The notes beneath the pieces are model-generated. The model did not search any database and was not told the DNA's origin. It was given only the letters and a program-made list of their open reading frames with translations. Below, in pieces: positions 6,587 through 11,733 of a stretch of 11,733 nucleotides of DNA. Numbering within the stretch: position 1 is the stretch's first letter; each line of letters opens with the position of its first letter. Location of the stretch: NCBI GenBank assembly GCA_002284615.2, contig MU070015.1, forward strand, positions 38,892 to 50,624, written 5' to 3'. The DNA comes from Dunaliella salina. Taxonomy: Eukaryota > Chlorophyta > Chlorophyceae > Chlamydomonadales > Dunaliellaceae. The position numbers and the translations under genes are program-made.

Positions 6587-7042
6587 ATGGAGTACGTAAT
6601 GGTGAAAGTAATTCGTCATTCTCATGAACAAGTTCGTGAAAAAGATAGGTGTGGGGGAAGGGACAAGGTTCAGGAGGACAAGGGTAAGGAGGAGAAACGG
6701 GGGAAGGAAAGCATCGCAAAGCAATCAAAGGACGCAAGAGAGCAGAAAGGAAGCGAGAGGAGCAGCATGAGGCTGCAAAGAAGCAGTGTAAGGCTGAAGG
6801 CTGAGGGGTGCATGAAGAAGGGTGCATAATGCAGCGCAAAGCTGAAGAATAAGGGGTGCATGAAGAAGGGTGCAAAAATTGGAGTCGCAGTATTAGATTG
6901 TTGCTCAGCAACCCATCCAGAGCGCGTCGACGTTAAGGAAGGTCGCGCAATGGGGATGCGCAAAGTAAAAATAAAATCTGCTTGGCTGCCAAACAGGTTG
7001 CGCAATGGCTGCGTTGTGGAAATATTCAAACCAAAAATTTAG
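6587..7042 (+). pseudogene. Charged reading frame interrupted by one stop codon
   Basis: The frame starting at ATG 6587 runs about 80 codons to a TAA at 6827-6829, then continues open in the same frame to a TAG at 7040-7042, about 151 codons in total. A TAG lies immediately before the ATG. The first half is Lys/Glu/Arg/Gln-rich (EDKGKEEKRGKESIAKQSKD) and probably helical. The second half is mixed (KIGVAVLDCCSATHPERVDV, later SAWLPNRLRNGCVVEIFKPK). The stop lies inside the first unit of an in-frame 48-bp duplication, whose second unit has AAA at the matching position. This suggests the frame was once continuous, perhaps an element gag-like protein. No family is recognised. The plus strand is strongly purine-rich here, which alone lowers stop frequency and yields charged peptides, so coding is uncertain. 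Confidence 0.3.
6793..6880 (+). repeat. 48-bp duplication
   Basis: GCTGAAGGCTGAGGGGTGCA (6793) and GCTGAAGAATAAGGGGTGCA (6841) start two units that continue with TGAAGAAGGGTGCA. The period of 48 is a multiple of three and keeps the surrounding frame. Confidence 0.85.
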
Positions 7043-7257
7043 GGGTGCCTGGGGGGTCACGGTGCTGTACGGTACCCTAATAGTAGTGGCTGTGCGAGGG
7101 GCGGTCTGGCAGCGGAGAGAACCACTCCAGCAGCCAGCTTTATTTTCCAAATTGGAGACTTTCTTCTGTTGTACAGCTCATACTTTTGTCTATTTTCTGT
7201 AGATCTCTTGCCCCTGAACACACTCTTGTGCATTCAATCTGACATCGCAAGAGCAAT
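7043..7257. other. Spacer with a possible splice acceptor
   Basis: A pyrimidine-rich stretch ending TCTATTTTCTGTAG (about 7189-7202) is a good acceptor candidate on the plus strand. The frame after it (LLPLNTLLCIQSDIARAIHQ) runs straight into the 24-bp repeats, which preserve the frame, so it cannot be separated from repeat artefact. Confidence 0.35.
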
Positions 7258-7258
7258 A

Positions 7259-7545
7259 CACCAGATTCATGCCTGCATAGCCGCCTGCTACACCCACCAG
7301 ATCCACGCCTGCTGCACCCACCAGATCCGTGCCTTCTGCACCCACCATGCCTACTGCACCCTCCAAAACATGCCTGCTGCATGGATCTGGTGGGATTCAC
7401 GCCCGCTTAGCCGCCTGCTGCTCCCAAGCACAGGAGCAGCAATATCCCAAGCAGATGGGCAGCAATTCCTTAAGCAGATGGACAACAATAACTCACCAGG
7501 TTCATGCCTGCATAGCCGCCTGCTACACCCAAGCAGAGGGGCAGC
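7259..7545 (+). repeat. Nested tandem, direct and inverted repeats
   Basis: CACCAGATCCACGCCTGCTG-type units of 24 bp run from about 7259 to 7375. The 38-bp segment at 7259-7296 recurs at 7494-7531 with one difference. A third, more diverged relative at 7396-7440 aligns with 7501-7545 at a 105-bp offset. The ATGGATCTGGTGG at 7381-7393 is the inverse of CCACCAGATCC in the array. The array has therefore been partly duplicated and partly inverted. Confidence 0.8.
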
Positions 7546-7638
7546 ATGAAGATCCAGGCATCGCGCAGCCCTTTGAAAATCAAAGGGAGGAGATAGTAAG
7601 CGCCGACAGCCAGGGTTATCAGTGCCCAGACAAAGGAA

Positions 7639-7818
7639 CCTGCACACAAAGGCGCGCAAGAAGGTGGAGGGAAGTGCCTGCACTGTGCATAGACCAAGAG
7701 TGCCAGCCGCTGCACTATTGCCATACAGCCTGCACATAAAGGTTATTAGGGGAGCAAAGTGCCTGTGCTGTGCATGCTGGTCAAAAGTGCCAGTCGCTGC
7801 AATACCGCGTTATTATCA
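7639..7818 (+). repeat. 90-bp tandem duplication
   Basis: Copy 1 starts CCTGCACACAAAGG (7639) and copy 2 CCTGCACATAAAGG (7729). Both continue with (G/A)AAGTGCCTG..CTGTGCAT and AGTGCCAG(C/T)CGCTGCA. Identity is about 70%. Confidence 0.75.
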
Positions 7819-8007
7819 GACAACGGAATTTGGCGAGGCCACAATGCTTTGAGCTCCTATGCCTTGTGCTGCACATGCAGCAGTGTTCCTCTTTTGCTTC
7901 AATATTTTTTTTCTGCTCTCTGGTTTTGTAACTCGTAACCTGTATCGTTGCGCTGCAGATGCTTCCGTTTCATCTAGCAAGTGTTGCTCTTCCTGCTTTC
8001 CATTCAT
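7816..8007 (-). CDS. Small basic ORF of unknown function (weak)
   Basis: A 63-codon frame on the minus strand begins with ATG at 8007 and ends with TGA at 7816-7818. The peptide is hydrophilic and basic (MNGKQEEQHLLDETEASAAQ, then a Lys/Arg-rich stretch around residues 33-41). Codons mostly end in A or T, unlike the better exon candidates. It overlaps the start of a 41-bp tandem repeat at its 5' end. It resembles nothing I can name. The plus strand here has a T-rich tract ending CGCTGCAG (about 7950-7958), which could instead be a plus-strand acceptor. Chance ORF is quite possible. Confidence 0.2.
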   Translation of the reverse strand: MNGKQEEQHLLDETEASAAQRYRLRVTKPESRKKILKQKRNTAACAAQGIGAQSIVASPNSVV

Positions 8008-8084
8008 GACACTAGTGCTCTACATTGAGCGCCACTGCTCCAGTTCATGATCCTAGCGCTTTTTGTCGAGTGCCTTTGCTGGTC
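8003..8084 (+). repeat. 41-bp tandem duplication
   Basis: TTCATGACACTAGTGCTCTA (8003) and TTCATGATCCTAGCGCTTTT (8044) begin two units that both continue (T/C)GAG(C/T)GCC.(C/T)TGCT. A weaker third relative may precede them at 7969. Confidence 0.75.
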
Positions 8085-8296
8085 AGACCAACATCATGAC
8101 TGCAGATTGCACAGCTGAGCAGCTGAATAACGAGTAGATACACACTCTGGTAAGCAGTCAGGGAAACAAGACTTCCCAGCATAAAGCAAAGGCAGTTGGC
8201 CATGTGCAACTGAGAAGGCTTCCCACACACACCATCATCAAAACGGACCATCACCACAACGCATCACACCCAATAACCACCACAACTTAAATGTTA

Positions 8297-8523
8297 TCAC
8301 AATGGAGCGCACACAGCCGAGCCTAGATACCAGATGAGGGGATGGACCCACAACCACCTCCAACGCGCATGAAAACCACATAAGAGGATGGGCCTGCACT
8401 CGAATATCGCCACAATAAAGCACACATCTGCAAGCCTGGCTGCCACATGAGAGGTTGGGCCTGCACCCACCTATCTCTGTGGCGAAGCACACCAACAAGC
8501 TTGGGTACCACATAAGTGGATGA
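8297..8523. repeat. Degenerate tandem repeat, about four copies of 50-70 bp
   Basis: Each copy contains an ATC.C...(G/A)AAGCACAC-like part, an AAGC(C/T)(T/G)GG part and a (A/C)CACAT(A/G)AG(A/T)GG(A/T)TG(G/A)G motif. The last motif occurs at about 8330, 8379, 8446 and 8510. Long minus-strand frames here reflect the repeat. Confidence 0.7.
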
Positions 8524-9112
8524 GCGCCGAGCAGCTTTGCCGTCCAGTATTGAGTGGAGAACCAGGATGACCCCTGGCCATTGACACACTTGTACTGCCA
8601 TAGGGGGGAGAGGAAGGGAGGGCTACCTCTGGCAATGGATGCATGCAACAGGGCCCCTAGTATCACCAGGAGCCCTACCTTGACACACAACGTGCACAAG
8701 TCCTGCATACACTCGCACGGGAACACAGGCAAAGGGTTGGCATCAAAGGGAAGGGTGCCCATTCATGTTGCACACAAAAGCCAGCTCCGCACGCTCACTA
8801 CTTTCGGCTCGCAGGTGCACGCAAGCGTTGTCAGAGCAGAGGGGGGAGCTGCAGGGAAAACAAAAATGGGTGAACGCAGCCCCTGCAAGGAAACCTTTCA
8901 AGCAAGCAAGGGAGGCAGGGCATGTCCCAACGACCAACAACCCTTGCCAGCGCAGAGTCGTGAAGGTCTGCCCAGTGTCCAGTGCCGTGCAGCAGTTTGC
9001 CAGCACACAGTTGTGCAGAGAGAAGTCTCTTGAGTGGGATCACTTTGATTACTCTCCATCAATTTCCAAGGTTGGAGAGTACTATGCTAACCAGCAGCTG
9101 CCTAGTGCCGTG
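8524..9112. other. Stretch without a recognised gene
   Basis: Overlapping open frames of 80-170 codons exist on both strands. None has clear third-position bias or a recognisable domain. A minus-strand frame near 8640-8760 contains a hydrophobic segment (VGLLVILGALLHASIA) after a good donor-like AAG|GTAGGG, but this could equally be intron sequence. Confidence 0.4.
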
Positions 9113-9176
9113 CAACATTCTGCCAGCGCAACCTTCTGCCAGCGCAACATTCTGCCAGCGCAACATTCTGCCAGCG
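9113..9176 (+). repeat. 16-bp tandem repeat, four copies
   Basis: CAACATTCTGCCAGCG is repeated at 9113, 9129, 9145 and 9161, with a single substitution (CAACCTTC) in the second. Near-identity implies recent expansion. Related CCAGCGCA words continue to about 9212. The 16-bp period breaks any reading frame. Confidence 0.95.
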
Positions 9177-9335
9177 CTGTGCTGTGCAGCACCATTTCCA
9201 GCGCAGTGTTGTGCATCACAACTGTCTATGCTGACCCAGGTCAGAGGCGGACTAGGTCTGTTGCAGATTGGCCTGTACACTAAGTAGGGGAGATGAATCA
9301 ATTTGGGGCCATGAATTGTTGCAAAATGCGAGCAC

Positions 9336-9576
9336 CTGTGCTACAATTTGTTCATGGCAGCATTCATGTAGGCAGATTTCCTGCTCCAGCAGCAGGGAGG
9401 CATGCGCAGGACCTCCTAAATAATTAAAGTGACAATGTTGATAGTACTAACATTGAAAGCGGCAATCATTCAAAATGTACGCCATTATGCAGCATTGTGC
9501 AACTCGTGAGCACAGCCTGTATCTGAGCATTTGGGGCACCATCACCGGCGGGAAAGCTTTCAAACCTGAGGCCTGT
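9336..9576 (-). CDS. Tentative downstream exons of the minus-strand gene at 9835
   Basis: Two minus-strand candidates follow the exon at 9835. One begins at 9576 after TTTGTTTTGGTGCAG (peptide TGLRFESFPAG...), with possible phase-1 donors GCCG|GTGATG or GATG|GTGCCC. The other spans 9336-9415, after TTTAATTATTTAG and before GCACAG|GTGCTC (GPAHASLLLEQEICLHECCH...). Phases are compatible in the order 9835, 9576, 9415. Third-position G/C is near background, about half, and I recognise no family, so this rests on splice-site quality alone. Confidence 0.2.
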
Positions 9577-9834
9577 CTGCACCAAAACAAAATTGCTTAC
9601 ATCCAGTTCTCATCCAACTGCATGGTAAAGATGATTGTTACGCATGGAAGGATTACCATCCATGAAACCAAATAACCAAGTGGGCGAAGCTCGATCGTGG
9701 TAATCCAAGCTGCTAACCTCCACTCCCTGCATCATGTTGCATTCATGACATATTCAGCCCCTCATCCAACTACTTTGATAACATTTCTGGCCTTCTACTA
9801 AACATGGACAGAGGGTGTTCTGCAGCATCCGCAC

Positions 9835-10050
9835 CTGCTGCGCCTTGAGCCTCTCTGCCGCGCTCCAGTGGTCAATGTGGTTGACGATCCTCGTCACACC
9901 CTGGGTCATCTCGCTCACCCTAGAGTATATTCCAAGTAAGGGCTGTTTGAAGGGCTCCAGTTGCCCAGAAAATTTGCTGCATGCGCACAGAGGAGTCCGG
10001 TTTTGCTGCAGGGTCTGGGGAAAGCCGTAGGACCGGAGACCAGGATTCAG
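9835..10050 (-). CDS. Candidate coding exon, family unknown
   Basis: On the minus strand the frame is open and in phase from 10050 to a good donor, CAGCAG|GTGCGG, at 9835 (72 codons). The stretch before 10050 is an excellent polypyrimidine tract ending TTTCTTCTCTAG. A second acceptor, ATACTCTAG, with a CTTAC branch-like word before it, would start the exon at 9919. The part from 9919 to 9835 encodes VSEMTQ followed by GVTRIVNHIDHWSAAERLKA, and 25 of its 28 codons end in G or C. The first 43 codons are only about 60%, so 9835-9919 is the better-supported exon. The bias continues for about eight codons past the donor (VRMLQNTL), so the true donor may be lower. The peptide looks helical and soluble. 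I do not recognise the protein. Tentative partner exons are at 9336-9576 and, less surely, 11032-11234. Confidence 0.45.
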
Positions 10051-10054
10051 CTAG

Positions 10055-10150
10055 AGAAGAAAGAAAAGGAAAACTGTGTAGGCAGAGGAACCCTCCCTGC
10101 ATCAATTAAGGAAAGCGAGACAAAATGGCTCCAAAGAGCCGGCTTCAGCT
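10055..10150 (+). repeat. Dispersed repeat family 2, copy 2
   Basis: AGAAAGAAAAGGAAAACTG is followed by TAGGCAGAGGAACCCTCCCT, TCAATTAAGGAAAGCGAGA and TGGCTCCAAAGAGCCG, in the same order as 4314-4400. On the minus strand its A/G-rich end supplies the polypyrimidine tract in front of the exon candidate at 10050. Confidence 0.5.
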
Positions 10151-10190
10151 GAGCTGCCCTTGTTGGCAGGCACAGCTTTGTAATCCTATC

Positions 10191-10365
10191 CTATCCATAC
10201 GACCAGGATGCATCAGGATGAGCAGTCAGGGTTGATAACCGGTTTGCCTCCGTTGTACATCCTTCTCTTCTATTATAATCTAGCCATCAAAGCAAAGCTT
10301 AATTCAGTCATGGATGCGGTCTATCCATAAGACCCGGATGCATCAGGATGAGCAGTCAGGGTTGA
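10191..10365 (+). repeat. Direct repeat of 45 bp, 130 bp apart
   Basis: CTATCCATACGACCAGGATG (10191) and CTATCCATAAGACCCGGATG (10321) begin two 45-bp copies that continue with CATCAGGATGAGCAGTCAGG and differ at two positions. The spacer between them is unique. They form the left edge of the large minisatellite that follows. Confidence 0.9.
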
Positions 10366-10980
10366 GAGTAATGCTCATTTCAGCAATGGATGCGGTCCCT
10401 TGCTGGCACGATCCAAGTCACAAATCCAGCCAAGAATGCAGTCCATTACCACAGCATGAATTCGTTATAAATGTGATTCATTGCTATATAGCAGGTATCA
10501 GTCATGAATGCGGCCCTTTGCTATGGAATGAGTCCGTCACGGCTGTGATCCACTGCTGAAGCAGGAATCAATCATGAGCACCACCCATGGCAGGCATGAA
10601 TCCAGTCATTCATGCAGTCCTTTGCTGCTGCATGAATGAGCCATGAACGAGGTCCATGACTACAGCAGGAATCAGTCATGAGCACCACCCATGGCAGGCA
10701 TGAATCCAGTCATTCATGCAGTCCTTTGCTACGGCATGAGCCATGAACGAGGTCCATGACTACAGCAGGAATCAGTCTCGAATGTGGCTTATTGCTGTAG
10801 AAGGAATCAGTCATGGATGCGGTCCTTTGCTTAAGCAAAAGAATGCAATCATGTGTGTGGTCCACTGCTAAAGCATGGATCATTCATGAAAGTGGTCCAT
10901 TGGTATAGCAGGAGCCAGTCATGGGTATGATCAAATGCTATAACTGGAGTCAGTCATGAATGGGCTCCATTGCTGACTTG
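10366..10980 (+). repeat. About 35-bp minisatellite with a higher-order repeat
   Basis: The degenerate unit is close to GCAGGAATCAGTCATGAATG followed by (C/T)GGTCC(A/T)TTGCTATA. It recurs roughly every 34-36 bp for over 600 bp. Inside it a composite block of three units is duplicated: 10562-10665 and 10666-10765, almost identical apart from a 4-bp deletion. Both blocks contain the palindrome CATGAAT-CCAGTC-ATTCATG. The array would lie in an intron if the minus-strand exons at 11032-11234 and 9835 belong together; otherwise it is intergenic. Confidence 0.9.
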
Positions 10981-10982
10981 GT

Positions 10983-11045
10983 AAGTGAGGGGGAGCGTCG
11001 TAAGCGTTACAGAAAGTTTGGCACAGCCAACCCTTCTCGACACAA
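10983..11045 (+). repeat. Dispersed repeat family 3, copy 2
   Basis: This is the counterpart of 5437-5500. It begins right after the minisatellite ends; the junction CTTG|GTAAGTGAGG also looks like a strong plus-strand splice donor, though no coding frame precedes it. Confidence 0.5.
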
Positions 11046-11444
11046 AAGGACCAAGGTATTGAAGGGCAGTGGCTGAGTCAATAACAGGGAGGACCTCCCT
11101 GCGGCAGGCCTTGCCCTTTGCTGGGTATGCAAGCAAAGCTGAGTGCGCGCCATGCAGATCACACCTGCCATGATGAACCAGGGGTAAGGTTTTCCTGGTA
11201 ACCCCAAAAGAGCAACATCAACAATGTCAAGGAACTTGTCCAGGTGATAAAACGTTCAGGTACCATGCAAACAAGCATGCAGGTAGGTGACTTCATACAT
11301 CATAAACCATATGCCTCACGCTGCAAGGGGGACCAGGCAAAGCTTATGCCAGTCCCGCCTAATTTTGACGGCAGCATGTCCATAATGTATGCCCGCACCT
11401 AATTAGCACCAGGGGCTGCAACAAAAGAGCACGGAGCCAATCCA
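11046..11444. other. Stretch without a proven gene; weak minus-strand exon candidates
   Basis: On the minus strand, 11165-11234 (FLDIVDVALLGLPGKPYPWF...) and 11032-11120 (KGKACRREVLPVIDSATALQ...) can be joined in phase across a 44-nt GT-AG gap, and the second ends in the phase needed by the exon start at 10050. The intron would be unusually short and third-position bias is weak except in the first ten codons after 11120. The remainder, 11235-11444, shows nothing recognisable. Confidence 0.25.
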
Positions 11445-11575
11445 CTTGTCATCACAGCAACACGGTATCATTCATCGTCATTCAATTGTCACTCATCACA
11501 GCACCACAGCATCACATCACGGCATCACTTGTCACACATCACGGCATCACAGCATCACTCATCGCAGCCAGAAAG
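11445..11575 (+). repeat. Degenerate CATCAC/CATCACGG simple repeat
   Basis: Words such as CATCACAGCA, CATCACGGCATCAC and CACTCATCAC fill about 130 bp with no fixed period. Confidence 0.8.
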
Positions 11576-11672
11576 CGCATGTGCCAGGGATGCCTAGCAT
11601 GAACGGTGCATCTCAATTTTTCCAGTCACCTTTCAAAACAGCCTGGTCATGGATTTTGGGTGTGTGGTGTAG
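11576..11672. other. Short unique stretch
   Basis: I see no gene or repeat here. A TGTGTGGTGT word at 11661-11670 is complementary in style to the CA run that follows. Confidence 0.4.
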
Positions 11673-11677
11673 GCGCA

Positions 11678-11733
<56 letters not shown>
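11673..11733 (+). repeat. Alternating purine-pyrimidine run with (CA)26 microsatellite
   Basis: GCGCACGCGC leads into uninterrupted CA from 11682 to the window end, 52 nt of pure dinucleotide and 61 nt of strict purine-pyrimidine alternation. Its true length is unknown because it is cut by the right edge. Such tracts can adopt Z-DNA and are mutable. Confidence 0.98.

Noticed and set aside
8238..8762. 174-codon minus-strand frame
   Set aside because: Much of it is the translated degenerate tandem repeat at 8297-8523, with no domain and no codon bias.
8554..9283. Overlapping plus-strand frames of 159 and 172 codons
   Set aside because: They overlap each other, lack third-position bias, and the second runs into the 16-bp array, whose period breaks frame.
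10191..10980. CRISPR-like array
   Set aside because: The repeats are degenerate and contiguous without unique spacers, and the sequence context is eukaryotic.
11165..11255. A minus-strand peptide (DKFLDIVDVALLGLPGKPYP) resembling the K..D..D...L.GKP region of ELO fatty-acid elongases
   Set aside because: The HxxHH box that must follow in ELO proteins is absent, third-position G/C is at background, and a stop lies just upstream. The resemblance is short enough to be chance.

Overview
This looks like nuclear DNA from a eukaryote with intron-rich genes and large, repeat-filled non-coding stretches. A unicellular or colonial green alga is my best guess. The guess rests on moderate overall GC, coding segments whose third codon positions are much richer in G/C than the DNA around them, GT-AG splice-site candidates, degenerate TTTAGGG-like telomere motifs and many minisatellites. 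No marker gene fixes the lineage, so it is tentative. Nothing suggests a bacterial, organellar or viral replicon: there are no operons, no ribosome-binding sites and no long intact ORFs.

Layout. 1-222 is the 3' end of an open frame entering from the left edge, A/T-ending in codon use and probably from a mobile element. It is followed by an A/G-rich tract and a block that recurs inverted at about 5640-5812. 944-1606 (minus) holds a likely membrane-protein exon with two tentative small 3' exons. 1678-2355 has telomere-like DNA and two tandem arrays. 2356-3298 is A/T-rich with no recognised gene. 3299-3510 is a 38-bp array with an inverted copy beside it. 4780-4848 (plus) is a short exon-like piece matching the nuclease core of RRP6/EXOSC10, and a minisatellite begins just after it. 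5846-5922 is a long near-perfect hairpin. 6587-7042 is a charged reading frame broken by one stop and carrying an in-frame 48-bp duplication. 7259-9176 is a run of unrelated minisatellites. 9835-10050 (minus) contains the best coding segment of the right half, of unknown family. 10191-10980 is a long degenerate minisatellite with higher-order structure. The window ends in degenerate CATCAC repeats and a (CA)n run reaching the right edge.

No complete gene can be assembled. Coding signal is confined to short islands separated by kilobases of repeats, so the window is either the intron-rich interior of several genes or mostly intergenic DNA with gene remnants. Three small dispersed-repeat families, each seen twice, and at least a dozen distinct tandem arrays dominate. 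I found no convincing novel defence, metabolic or mobile system. The structures most worth testing are the 32-bp-stem hairpin, the isolated RRP6-like exon and the inverted-plus-tandem array.
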